This document shows, one piece after another, positions 12,601 to 25,600 of a stretch of 64,000 bases of DNA. Below the pieces are notes generated by a model, which saw only the letters and a program-made list of their open reading frames with translations, did no database searches and had not been told where the DNA came from. The translations under genes and the position numbers were made by a program. Source of the stretch: Acanthosepion esculentum (lineage: Eukaryota > Mollusca > Cephalopoda > Sepiida > Sepiidae); contig CAXIWW010000817.1 of NCBI GenBank assembly GCA_964036315.1, positions 8,839,501-8,903,500 of the forward strand, read 5' to 3'. Every line of letters starts with the position of its first letter. Positions within the stretch are counted from its first letter, which is position 1.

Positions 12601-15600
12601 TATCATCTTACACAAGACGCTCAAATATGAACCGGAAGCCAACAGGTCAGAGGCCATGCTGCTGGACGTAGTCTAAAATCTTACATTAGACGCTCAAATA
12701 TGGACCGGAATCAAACAGATCAGAGGCCATGCTGCTGGACGTTGTTTATCTTTTTACATTAGACGCTCAAATATGCACCAGAAACCAAGAGATCAGAAAC
12801 AGAGCTGATAGAAGTAGTGTATCATCTTACACAAGACGCTCAAATATGGACCGGAAGCCAACAGGTCAGAGGCTATGCTGCTGGACGTAGTTTAAAATCT
12901 TATATTAGACGCTCAAATATGCACCAGAAACCAAGAGATCAGAAATAGGGCTGCTGGATGTAGTGTATCATCTTACACAAGACGCTCAAATATGGACCGG
13001 AAGCCAACAGGTCAGAGGCTATGCTGCTGGACGTAGTCTAAAATCTTATATTAGACGCTCAAATATGGACCGAAAACCAACAGATCAAAGGCCATGTTGC
13101 TGGACGTAGTTTATCTTTTTACATTAGACGCTCAAATATGCACCAGAAACCAAGAGATCAGAAACAGGGCTGCTGGACGTAGTGTATCATCTCACACAAG
13201 ACGCTGAAATATGGACCGGAAGCCAACAGGTCAGAGGCTATGCTGCTGAACGTAGTCTAAAATCTTATATCAGACGATCAAATATGGACCGGAAACCAAC
13301 AGATCAGAGGCCATGCTGCTGGACGTAGTATATCTTTTTACATTAGACGCTCAAATATGCACCAGAAACCAACAGATAAGAAACATGGCTGCTAGACGTA
13401 GTGTATCATCTTACACAAGACGCTCAGATATGGTCCGGAAGCCAACAGGTCAGAGGCCATGCTGCTGGACGTAGTCTAATATCTTACATTAGACGCTCAA
13501 ATATGGACCGGAAACCAACAGATCAGAGGCCATGCTCCTGGACGTAGTTTATCTTTTTACATTAGACGCTCAAATATGCACCAGAAACCAAGAGATCAGA
13601 AACAGAGCTGATGGAAGTAGTGTATCATCTTACACAAGACGCTCAAATATGGACCGGAAACCAACATATCAGAGGCCATGCTGCTGGTCATAGTTTATCT
13701 TTTTACATTAGACGCTCAAATATGCAACAGAAACCAACAGATCAGAATCATGGCTGCTAGACGTAGTGTATCAACTTACACAAGACGCTCAGATATGGTC
13801 CGGAAGCCAACAGGTCAGAGGCCATGATGCTGGACGTACTTTATCTTTTTACATTAGACGCTCAAATATGCACCAGAAACCGAGTGATCAGAAACAGTGC
13901 TGCTGGACTTAGTGTATCATCTTACACAAAAATGCTCAAATATGGTCCGGAAACCAACAGATCAGAGGCCATGCTGCTGGACGTAGTTTATCTTTTTACA
14001 TTAGACGCTCAAATATGCACCAGAAACCAACAGATCAGAATCATGAATGCTGGACGTAGTGTATCATCTTACACAAGACGCTCAAATATGGACCGGAAGC
14101 CAAGAGGTCAGAGACCATTCTGCGGGACGTAGTCTAAAATCTTACATTAGACGCTCAAATATGAACCGGAAACCAACAGATCAGAGGCCATGCTGCTGGA
14201 CGTAGACTATCTTTTTACATTAGACGCTCAAATATGCACCATAAACCAAGAGATCAGAAACAGGGCTGCTGGACGTTGTGTATCATATACACAAGACGCT
14301 CAAATACGGACGGGAAACCAAGAGTTCAGAGGCCATGCTGCTGGACGTAGTCTAAAATCTTACATTAGACGCTCAAATATGGACCGGAAACCAACAGATC
14401 ACAGGCCATTCTGCTGGACGTAGTTTATCTTTTTACATTAGACGCTCAAATATGCACCAGAAACCAAGAGATCAGAAACAGGGCTGCTGGGCGTAGTGTA
14501 TCATCTTACACAAGACGCTCAAATATGGACCGGAAGCCAACAAATCAGAGGCCATGCTGCTGGACGTAGTTTATCTTTTTATATTAGACGCTCAAATATG
14601 CACCAGAAACCAAGAGATCAGAAACAGGGCTGCTGGACGTAGTGTATCATCTTACACAAGACGCTCAGATATGGTCCGGAAGCCAACAGGTCAGAGGCCA
14701 TGCTGCTGGACGTAGTCTAAAATCTTACATTAGACGCTCAAATATGGACCGGAAACCAGCAGATCAGAGGCCATTCTGCTGGACGTAGTTTATCTTTTTA
14801 CATTAGACGCTCAAATATGCACCAGAAACTAAGAGATCAGAAACAGAGCTGATGGAAGTAGTGTATCATCTTACACAAGACGCTCAAATATGGACCGCAA
14901 GCCAACAGTTCAGAGGCTATGCTGCTGGACGTAGTCTAAAATCTTATATTAGACGCTCAAATATGCACCAGAAACCAAGAGATCAGAAACAGGGCTGCTG
15001 GATGTAGTGTATCATCTTACACAAGACGCTCAAATATGGACCGGAAGCCAACAGGTCAGAGGCTATGCTGCTGGACGTAGTCTAAAATCTTATATTAGAC
15101 GCTCAAATATGGACCGAAAACGAACAGATCAGAGGCCATGCTTCTGGACTTAGTATATCTTTTTACATTAGACGCTCAATTATGCACCAGAAACCAAGAG
15201 ATCAGAAACAGGGCTGCTGGACGTAGTATATCATCTTACACAAGACGCTCAAATATGGACCGGAAGCCAACATGTCAGAGACCATGCTGCTGGACGTAGT
15301 CTAAAATCTTACATTAGACGCTCAAATATGGACCGGAAACCCACAGATCAGAGGCAATGCTGCTGGACGTAGTTTATCTTTTTACATTAGACGCTCAAAT
15401 ATGCACCAGAAACCAACAGATCAGAAACATGACTGCTAGACGTAGTGTATCATCTTACACAAGACGCTCAGATATGGTCCGGAAGCCAACAGGTCAGAGG
15501 CCATGCTGCTGGTCGTAATCTAATATCTTACATTCGACGCTCAAATATGGACCGGAAACCAACAGATCAGAGGCCATGCTGCTGGACGTAGTTTATCTTT

Positions 15601-16879
15601 TTACATTAGACGCTCAAATATGCACCAGAATCCAAGAGATCAGAAACAGAGCTGATGGAAGTAGTGTATCATCTTACACAAAACGCTCAAATATGGACCG
15701 GAAGCCAACAGGTCAGAGGCTATGCTGCTAGACGTAGTCTAAAATCTTATATTAGACGCTCAAATATGGACCGGACACCAACAGATCAGAGGCCATGCTT
15801 CTAGATGTAGTATATCTTTACATTAGACGCTCAAATATGCACCAGATACCAAGAGATCAGAAACAGAGCTGATGGAAGTAGTGTATCATCTTACACAAGA
15901 CGCTCAAATATGGACCTGAAGCCAACTGGTCAGAAGCAATGCGGCTGGACGTAGTCTAAAATCTCACATTGGACGCTCAAATATGGACCGGAAACCAACA
16001 GATCAGAGGCCATGCTGCTGGACGTATTTTAGCTTTTTATATTAGACGCTCATATAGGCACCAGAAATCAACAGATCAGAATCATGGCTGCTGGACGTAG
16101 TGTATCATCTTACACAAGAGTGTGAAAAATGGACCGGAAGCCAACAGGTCAGAGGCCATGCTGCTGGACGTAGTTTAAAATCTTACATTAGACGCAGAAA
16201 TATGGACCGGAAACCAACAGATCAGAGGCCATGCTGCTGGGCGTAGATTATCTTTTTACATTACACGCACAAATATGCACCAGATACCAATAGATTAGAA
16301 ACAGGGCTGCTGGACGTAGTGTATCATCTTACACAAGACGCTCAAATATGGACCGGAAGCCAACAGGTCAGAGGCCATGCTGCTGGACGTGGTCTAAAAT
16401 CTTATATTAGACGCTCAAATATGGACCGGAAACCAACCGATCAGAGGCCATGCTGCTGGACGTAGTATATCTTTTTATATTAGACGCTCAAATATGCACA
16501 AGATACCAAGAGATCAGAAACAGGGCTGCTGGACGTAGTTTATCATCTTACACAAGACGCTCAAATATGGACCTGATGCCAACAGGTCAGAGGCAATGCT
16601 GCTGGACGTTGTCTAACATCTTACATTAGACGCCCAAATATGGTCGGGAAACCAACAGATCAGGAGCCATGCTGCTGGAGGTAGTTTATCTTTTTACATT
16701 AGACGCTCAAATATGCACCAGAAACCAACAGATCAGAATCATGGCTGCTCGTCGTAGTGTATCATCTTACACAAGACGCTCTGATATGGTCCGGAAGCCA
16801 ACAGGTCAGAGGCCATGCTGCTGGACGTAGTCTAAAATCTTACATTAGACGCTCAAATATGGACCGGAAACCAACAGAT

Positions 16880-17330
16880 CAGAGGCCATGCTGCTGGGCG
16901 TAGTTTATCTTTTTACATTAGACGCTCAAATATGCACCAGAAACCAAGAGATCAGAAACAGATCTGCTGGAAGTAGTGTATCATCTTACACAAGACGCTC
17001 AAATATGGACCGGAAGCCAACAGGTCTGAGGCTATGCTGCTGGACGTAGTCTAAAATCTTTTATTAGACGCTCAAATATGGACCGGAAACCAACAGATCA
17101 GAGTCCATGCTGCTGGGCGTAGTTTATCTTTTTACATTAGACGCTCAAATATGCACCAGAAACCAAGAGATCAGAAACAGAGCTGCTGGAAGTAGTGTAT
17201 CATCTTACACAAGACGCTCAAATATGGACCGGAAGCCAACAGGTCTGAGGCTATGCTGCTGGACGTAGTCTAAAATCTTTTATTAGACGCTCAAATATGG
17301 ACCGGATACCAACAGTTCAGAGGCCATGCT
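16880..17330 (+). repeat. 219-bp HOR doublet with private variants
   Basis: Two successive HOR units carry the same uncommon changes: CTGCTGGGCGTAG before TTTATC, GCTGGAAGTAG, GGTCTGAGG and TCTTTTATTAGACG. The spacing is 219 bp (for example 16899 to 17118, and 17023 to 17242). It is a recent single-HOR duplication and gives the cleanest direct evidence for the period. Confidence 0.8.
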
Positions 17331-17564
17331 GCTGGATGTAGTATATCTTTTTACATTAGACGCTCAAATATGCACAAGAAACCAAGAGATCAGAAACAGG
17401 GCTGCTGGACGTAGTGTATCATCTTACACAAGACGCTCAAATATGGACCGGAAGCCAACAGGTCAGAGAATATGCTGCTCGACGTAGACTAAAATCTGAT
17501 ATTAGACGCTCAAATATGGACCGGATACCAACAGTTCAGAGGCCATGCTGCTGGATGTAGTATA

Positions 17565-19760
17565 TCTTTTTACATTAGACGCTCAAATATGCACAAGATA
17601 CCAAGAGATCAGAAACAGGGCTGCTGGACGTAGTCTATCATCTTACACAAGACGCTCAAATATGGACCTGAAGCCAACAGGTCAGAAGCAATGCGGCTGG
17701 ACGTAGTCTAAAAACCTTACATTGGACGCTCAAATATGGTCCGGAAACCAACAGATCAGAGGCCATGCTGCTGGACGTAGTTTATCTTTTTACATTAGAC
17801 GCTCATATAGGCACCAGAAACCAAAAGATCAGAATCATGGCTGCTGGACGTAGAGTATCATCTTACACAAGAGGGTCAAATATGGACCGGAAGCCAAGAG
17901 GTCAGAGTCCATGCTGCTGGTCGTAGTCTAAAATCTTACGTTAGAGGCTCAAATATGGACCGGAAACCAACAGATCAGAGGCCATGCTGCTGGACGTAGT
18001 GTATCTTTTTCCATTAGACGCTCAAATATGCACGAGAAACCAAGAGATCAGAAACAGGGCTGCTGCGTGTAGTGTATCATCTTACACAAGACGCTCAAAT
18101 ATGGACCGGGAGCCAACAGGTCAGAGGCCATGCTGCTGGACGTAGTTTAAAATCTTACATTAGACGCACAAATATGGACCGGAAACCAACAGATCAGAGG
18201 CCATGCTGCTGGACGTAGATTATCTTTTTACATTACACGCACAAATATGGACCAGAAACAAATAGAGCAGAAACAGGGCTGCTGGACGTAGTGTATCATC
18301 TTACACAAGACGCTCAAATATGGACCGGAAGCCAACAGGTCAGAGGCCATGCTGCTGGTGGTAGTCTAAAATCTTACATTAGACGCTCAAATATGAACCG
18401 GAAACCAACAGATCAGAGGCCATGCTGCTGGACGTAGATTATCTTTTTACATTAGACGCTCAAATATGCACCAGAAACCAAGAGATCAGAAACAGGGCTG
18501 CTGGACGTTGTGTATCATCTTACACAAGACGCTCAAATATGGACCGGAAGCCAACAGGTCAGAGGCCATGCTGCTGGGCGTAGTTTAAAATCTTACATTA
18601 GACGCACAAATATGGACCGGAAACCAACAGAACAGAGGCCATGCTGCTGGTCGTAGTTTATCTTTTTACATTAGACGCTCAAATATGCACAAGATACCAA
18701 GAGATCAGAAACAGGGCTGCTGGACGTAGTCTATCATCTTACACAAGACGCTCAAATATGGACCTGAAGCCAACAGGTCAGAAGCAATGCGGCTGGACGT
18801 AGTCTAAAAACCTTACATTGGACGCTCAAATATGGTCCGGAAACCAACAGATCAGAGGCCATGCTGCTGGACGTAGTTTATCTTTTTACATTAGACGCTC
18901 ATATAGGCACCAGAAACCAACAGATCAGAATCATGGCTGCTGGACGTAGAGTATCATCTTACACAAGAGGGTCAAATATGGACCGGAAGCCAAGAGGTCA
19001 GAGTCCATGCTGCTGGTCGTAGTCTAAAATCTTACGTTAGAGGCTCAAATATGGACCGGAAACCAACAGATCAGAGGCCATGCTGCTGGACGTAGTGTAT
19101 CTTTTTCCATTAGACGCTCAAATATGCACGAGAAACCAAGAGATCAGAAACAGGGCTGCTGCGTGTAGTGTATCATCTTACACAAGACGCTCAAATATGG
19201 ACCGGGAGCCAACAGGTCAGAGGCCATGCTGCTGGACGTAGTTTAAAATCTTACATTAGACGCACAAATATGGACCGGAAACCAACAGATCAGAGGCCAT
19301 GCTGCTGGACGTAGATTATCTTTTTACATTACACGCACAAATATGGACCAGAAACAAATAGAGCAGAAACAGGGCTGCTGGACGTAGTGTATCATCTTAC
19401 ACAAGACGCTCAAATATGGACCGGAAGCCAACAGGTCAGATGCCATGCTGCTGGTGGTAGTCTAAAATCTTACATTAGACGCTCAAATATGAACCGGAAA
19501 CCAACAGATCAGAGGCCATGCTGCTCGACGTAGATTATCTTTTTACATTAGACGCTCAAATATGCACCAGAAACCAAGAGATCAGAAACAGGGCTGCTGG
19601 ACGTTGTGTATCATCTTACACAAGACGCTCAAATATGGACCGGAAGCCAACAGGTCAGAGGCCATGCTGCTGGGCGTAGTTTAAAATCTTACATTAGACG
19701 CACAAATATGGACCGGAAACCAACAGAACAGAGGCCATGCTGCTGGACGTAGTTTATCTT
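17565..19760 (+). repeat. 1096-bp direct tandem duplication next to the first inversion
   Basis: Bases from about 17565 to 18660 are repeated from about 18661 with an offset of 1096 bp (17581 to 18677; 18585 to 19681). Shared private markers include GCACAAGATACCAAGAG, GTAGTCTATCATC, AATGCGGCTGG, CTAAAAACCTTACATTGG, CACAAGAGGGTCAAATATGG, TTACGTTAGAGGCTC and CAAATAGAGCAGAAACAGG. 1096 bp is five HORs (1095) plus 1. The second copy ends about 40 bp before the strand switch at 19793. Confidence 0.88.
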
Positions 19761-19784
19761 TTTTACATTAGACGCTCAAATATG

Positions 19785-19805
19785 CACCAGAAAAAGAAAT
19801 ACTAC
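19785..19805. other. Satellite B inversion junction 1 (forward to reverse)
   Basis: Forward B ends in a type-2 monomer at ATGCACCAGAAA, and reverse B begins AAAAAGAAATACTACGTCC. Reverse monomers normally read AAAAAGATAAACTACGTCC, so an A-rich tract fits both sides. This is an abrupt tail-to-tail switch with A-tract microhomology and no unique sequence between the arms. It could be a real foldback rearrangement or an assembly or read chimera. Confidence 0.85.
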
Positions 19806-22551
19806 GTCCAGCAGCATGGCCTCTGATCTGTTGGTTTCCGGTCCATATTTGAGCGTCTAATATAAGATTTTAGACTACGTTCAGCAGGATAGCCTCTGAC
19901 CTGTTGGCTTCCGGTCCATATTTCAGCGTCTTGTGTAAGATGATACACTACGTGCAGCAGCCGTGATTCTGATCTGTTGGCTTCTGGTGGATATTTGAGC
20001 GTCTAATGTAAAAAGATGTGTTACGCCCAGCAGCATGGCCTCTGATCTGTTGGTTTCCGGTCCATATTTGAGCGTCTAATGTAAGATTTTAGACTACGTC
20101 CAGCAGCATGGCCTCTGAACTCTTGGTTTCAGGTCCATATTTGAGCGTCTTGTGTAAGATGATACACAACGTCCAGCAGCCCTGTTTCTCATCTCTTTGT
20201 TTCTGGTGCATATTTGAGCGTCTAATGTAAAAGATAAACTACGTCCAGCTGCATGGCCTCTGATCTGTTGGTTTCCGGTCCATATTTGAGCGTCTAATGC
20301 AAGATTTTAGACTACGTCCAGCCGCATTGCCTCTGACCTGTTGGCTTCAGGTCCATATTTGAGCGTCTTGTGTAAGATGATACACTACGTCCAGCAGCCC
20401 TGTTTCTGATCTCTTGGTTTCTGTGCATATTTGACCGTCTAATGTAAAAGATAAACTACGTCCAGCAGCATGGCCTCTGATCTGTTGGTTTCCGGACCAT
20501 ATTTGAGCGTCCAATGTAAGATTTTAGACTACGTCCAGCCGCATTGCATCTCTGACCTGTTGGCTTCAGGTCCATATTTGAGCGTCTTGTGTAAGATGAT
20601 ACACTACGTCCAGCAGCCCTGCTTCTGATCTTTTGGTATCTTGTGCATATTTGAGTGTCTAATGTAAAAAGATATACTACGTCCAGCAGCATGGCCTCTG
20701 ATCTGTTGGTTTCCGGTCCATATTTGAGCCTCTAATGTAAGATTTTAGACTACGACCAGCAGCATGGACTCTGACATCTTGGCTTCCGGTCCATATTTGA
20801 CCCTCTTGTGTAAGATGATACATTACGTCCAGCAGCCATGATTCTGATCACTTGGTATCTTGTGCATATTTGAGCGTCTAATGTAAAAAGATAAACTACG
20901 CCCAGCAGCATGGCCTCTGATCTGTTGGTTTCCGGTCCATATTTGAGCGTCTAAAGTAAGATTTTAGACTACGTCCAGCAGCATGGCCTCTGACCTGTTG
21001 GCTTCCGGTCCATATTTGTGCGTCTTGTGTAAGATGATACACAACGTCCAGCAGCCCTGTTTCTGATCTCTTGGTTTCTGGTGCATATTTGAGCGTCTAA
21101 TGTAAAAAGATAATCTACGTCCAGCAGCATGGACTCTGACCTGTTGGCTTCCGGTCCATATTTGAGCGTCCAATGTAAGATTTTATACTACGTCCAGCCG
21201 CATTGCCTCTGACCTGTTGGCTTCAGGTCCATATTTGAACGTCTTGTGTAAGATGATACACTACGTCCAGCAGCCCTGCTTCTGATCACTTGGTATCTTG
21301 TGCATATTTGAGCGTCTAATGTAAAAAGATATACTACGACCAGCAGCATGGCCTCTGATCTCTTGGTTTCCGGTCCATATTTGAGCCTCTAATGTAAGAT
21401 TTTAGACAACGACCAGCAGCATGGACTCTGATCTCATTGCTTCCGGTCCATATTTGACCCTCTTGTGTAAGATGATACACTACGTCCAGCAGCCCTGTTT
21501 CTGATCTCTTGGTATCTTGTGCATAATTTAGCGTCTAATGTAAAAAGATATACTACGTCCAGCAGCATGGCCTCTGTTCGGTTGGTTTCCGGTCCATTTT
21601 TGAGCGTCTAATATAAGATTTTAGACTACTTCCAGCAGCATGGCCTCTGACCTGTTGGCTTCCGGTTCATATTTGAGCGGCTTGTGTAAGATGATACACT
21701 ACGTCCAGCAGCCGTGATTCTGATCTGTTGGCTTCTGGTGGATATTTGAGCCTCTAATGTAAAAAGATAAACTACGTCCTGCAGCATGGCTTCTGATCCG
21801 TTGGTTTCCGGTCCATATTTGAGCGTCTAATGTAAGATATTACACTACTTCCAGCAGCATGGCATCTGAACTCTTGGTTTCCGGTCCATATTTGAGCGTC
21901 TTGTGTAAGATGATACACAACGTCCAGCAGCCCTGTTTCTGATCTCTTGGTTCCTGGTGCATATTTGAGCGTCTAATGTAAAAAGATAATCTACGTCCAG
22001 CAGCATGGCCTCTGATCTGTTGGTTTCCGGTCCATATTTGAGCGTCTAATGTAAGATTTCAGACTACGTCCAGCTGCATGGGCTCTGAACTCTTGGTTTC
22101 CGTTCCGTATTTGAGCGTCTTGTGTATATGATACACAAAGTCCAGCAGCCCTGTTTCTGATCTCTTGGTTTCTGGTGCATATTTGAGCGTCTAATGTAAA
22201 AAGATAATCTACGTCCAGCAGCATGGCCTCTGACCTGTTGGCTTCCGGTCCATATTTGAGCGTCTTCTGTAAGATGATACACTATGTCCAGCAGACCTCT
22301 TTCTGATCACTTGTTTTCTGGTGCATATTTGAGCGTCTAATGTAAAAAGATAAACTACGTCCAGCAGCATGGCCTCTGACCTGTTGGCTTCCTGTCCATA
22401 TTTGAGCGTCTTGTGTAAGATGATACACTACTTCCAGCAGCCCTGTTTCTGATCTCTTGGTTTCTGGTGCATATTTGACCATCTAATGTAAAAGATAAAC
22501 TACGTCCAGCAGCATGGCCTCTGATCTGTTGGTTTCCGGACCATATTTGAG
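19794..22551 (-). repeat. Satellite B array, segment 2, reverse
   Basis: About 38 monomers of the 73-bp family, read on the minus strand. Markers found just left of the switch reappear here in reverse complement: GCCGCATTGCCTCTGACC with CTTCAGGTCC (about 20311-20350 and 20535-20575), TTTGACCCTCTTGTG (20796 and 21453) and AGCAGCATGGACTCTGA (about 20758 and 21417). The segment is therefore an inverted relative of about 17.6-19.8 kb, not an arbitrary reversed array. The two TTTGACCCTC sites are 657 bp apart, exactly three HORs, showing further amplification after inversion. The minus-strand frames of 66-79 codons are repeat by-products. Confidence 0.92.
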
Positions 22552-22602
22552 AGACGCTCAAATATGGACAGGAAACCAACAGATCAGAGGCCATGCTGCT
22601 GG
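22506..22602. repeat. Near-perfect hairpin at satellite B inversion junction 2
   Basis: The left arm 22506-22551 and right arm 22557-22602 are reverse complements over 46 bp with two mismatches (CCGGACC against GGACAGG). They are separated only by the 5-nt loop AGACG. The innermost arms, CCATATTTGAG and CTCAAATATGG, are perfect. Similarity continues outward through the neighbouring monomers on both sides. This is the head-to-head switch from reverse to forward B. A symmetric foldback of this kind can extrude as a cruciform; that is inference. Confidence 0.9.
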
Positions 22603-25600
22603 TAGTAGTTTATCTTTTTACATTAGACGGTCAAATATGCACCAGAAACCAAGATATCAGAAACAGGGCTGTTGGACGTAGTGTATTATCTTACACAAGA
22701 CGCTCAAATATGAACCGGAAGCCAACAGGTCAAAGGCCATGCTGCTGGACGTATTATAAAATCTTACATTAGACGCTCAAATATGGACCGGAATCCAACA
22801 GATCAGAGGCCATGCTGCTGGTCGTAGTTTATCTTTTTACATTAGACGCTCAAATATACACCAGAAACCAAGAGATCATAATCATGGCTGCTGGACGTAG
22901 TGTATCATCTTACACAAGACGCTCAAATATTGACCGGAAGCCAATAGGTCGGAGGCAATGCTGCTGAATGTCGTTTAAAATCTTACATTAGACGCTCAAA
23001 TATGGACGGGAAACCAACAGATCAGGGGCCATGCTGCTGGACGTAGTTCATCTTTTTAAATTGGACGATCAACATATGCACCAGAAACCAACAGATCAGA
23101 ATCATGGCTGCTGGACGTAGTGTATCATCTTACACAAGACGCTAATATATGGACCGGAAGCCATCAGATCAGAGGCCATGCTGCTGAGCGTAGTCTTAAA
23201 TCTTACATTAGACGCTCAAATATGGACCGGAAACCAACAGATCAGAGGCCATGCTGATGGACGTAGTTTATCTTTTTAAATTAGACGCTCAAAATATGCA
23301 CCAGAAACCAACAGATCAGAATCAGGACTGCTGGACGTAGTGTATCATCTTACACAAGACGCTCAAATATGGACCGGAAGCCAACAGGTCAGAGGCCATG
23401 CTGCTGGACGTAGTCTAAAATCTTACATTAGACGCTCAAATATGGACCGGAAACCAACAGATCAGCGGCCATGCTGCTGGTCGTAGTTTATCTTTTTACA
23501 TCAGACGCTCAAATATTCACCAGAAACCAACAGATCAGAATCATGGCCGCTGGACGTAGTGTATCATCTTACACAAGACGCTCAAATATGGACGGGGAAG
23601 CCAACAGGTCAGAGGCCATGCTGCTGGACGTAGTTTATATTTTTACATTAGACGCTCAAATATTCACCAGACACCAAGAGATCAGAAACAGGGCTGCTGG
23701 ACGTAGTGTATCATCTCACACAAGACGCTCAAATATGGAGCGGAAGCCAACAGGTCAGAGGCCATGCTGCTGCATGTAGTCTAAAATCTTACATTAGACG
23801 CTCAAATATGGTCCGGAAACCAACTGATCAGAGGCCATGTTGCTGGACGTGGTTTATCACCTTGCACAAGACGCACAAATATGGACCGGAAGCCAACAGG
23901 TCAGAGGCCATCCTGCTGGACGTAGTCTAAAATCTTACATTAAACGCTCAATATGCACCAGAAACCAACAGCTCAGAATCATGGCTGCTGGGCGTAGTGT
24001 ATCATCTTACACAAGACGCTCAAATATGGAACGGAAGCCAACAGGTCAGAGGCCATGCTGCTGGACGTAGTTTATCTTTTTACATTAGACGCTCAAATAT
24101 TCACCAGACTCCAAGAGATCAGAAACAGGGCTGCTGGACGTAGTGTATCATCTTACACAAGACGCACAAATATGGACCGGAAGCCAACAGGTCAGATGCC
24201 ATGCTGCTGGACGTATTCTAAAACGTTACATTAGACGCTCAAATATGGACGGGAAACCAACAGATCAGAGGCGAAGCTGCTGGACGTAGTTTACCTATTT
24301 ACATTAGACGCTCAAATATGTACAGAAACCAATAGATCAGAATCATGTCTGCTGGACGTAGTGTATCATCTTACACAAGACACTCAAATATGAACTGGAA
24401 GCTAACAGGTCAGAGCCCATGCTGCTGGACGTAGTCTAAAATCTTACATTATACGCTCAAAGATGGACCGGAAACTAACAGATCAGAGGCCATGCTGCTG
24501 GACGTAGTTTATCTTTTTACATTAGAAGCTCAAATATGTACCAGAAACCAAGAGATCAGAATCATGGCTGCTGGACGTAGTTTATCACATTACACAAGAC
24601 GCTCAGATATGGACCGCAAGCCAACAGTTCAGAGGACATGCTGCTGGACGTAGTCTAAATTCTTACATTAGACGCTCAAATATGGACCGGAAGCCAACAG
24701 ATCAGCGGGCATGCTGCTGGACGTAGTCTCAAATCTTACATTAGACGCTCAAATATGGACCGGAAACCAACAGATCAGAGGCCATGCTGCTGGGCGTAGT
24801 TTATCATTTACATTAGACCCTCAAATATGTACAGAAACCAATAGATCAGAATCATTTCTGCTGGACGTAGTGTATCATCTCACACAAGACGCTAAAATAT
24901 GGACCGGAAGCCCACAGGTCAGAGGCCATGCTGCTGCATGTAGTCTAAAATCTTATATTAGACGCTCAAATATGGTCCGGAAACCAACAGATCAGAGACC
25001 ATGCTGCTTGACGTAGTTTATCTTTTTACATTAGACGCTCAAATATGCACCAGAAACCAAGAGATCAGAATTATGGCTGCTGGACGTAGTGTATCATCTT
25101 ACACAAGACGCTCAAATATGGACCGGAAGCCAACAGGTCAGAAGCAAGGCTGCTAGACGTAATCTAATATCTTACATTAGACTTTCAAATATGGACGGGA
25201 AACCAACTGATCAGAGGCCATGCTGCTGCTCGTGGTTTATCTTTTTACATTAGACGCTCAAATATGCACCAGAAACCAACAGATCAGAATCATGGATGCT
25301 GGGTGTAGTGTATCATCTTACTAAAGACGCTCAAATATGGACCGGAAGCAAACAGGTCAGAGGCCATGCTGCTGCATGTAGTCTGAAATCTTACATTAGA
25401 CGCTCAGATATGGACAGGAAACCAACAGATCAGAGGCCATGCTGCTGGACGTAGTTTATCTTTTTACATTAGACGGTCAAATATGCACCAGAAACCAAGA
25501 TATCAGAAACAGGGCTGCTGGACGTAGTGTATTATCTTACACAAGACGCTCAAATATGAACCGGAAGCCAACAGGTCAAAGGCCATGCTGCTGGACGTAT

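Larger units (their letters stand above)
6290..19793 (+). repeat. Satellite B array, segment 1, forward (73-bp monomer, 219-bp HOR)
   Basis: About 185 monomers of 73 bp in a repeating order of three types, giving a 219-bp higher-order repeat. Type 1 has ATATGGACCGGAAACC and ends GTTTATCTTTTTACATT. Type 2 has ATATGCACCAGAAACC and ends GTGTATCATCTTACACA. Type 3 has GGAAGCCAACAGGTC and ends GTCTAAAATCTTACATT. All share AGACGCTCAAATATG and CTGCTGGACGTAGT. The spacing is confirmed by a rare GGTCTGAGG variant at 17023 and again at 17242, exactly 219 bp apart. Because 219 is 73 codons, short frames of about 60-120 codons reappear once per HOR; they are not genes. Type order is broken in places, which fits unequal exchange. 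No RNA gene or inserted element was seen. Confidence 0.95.
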
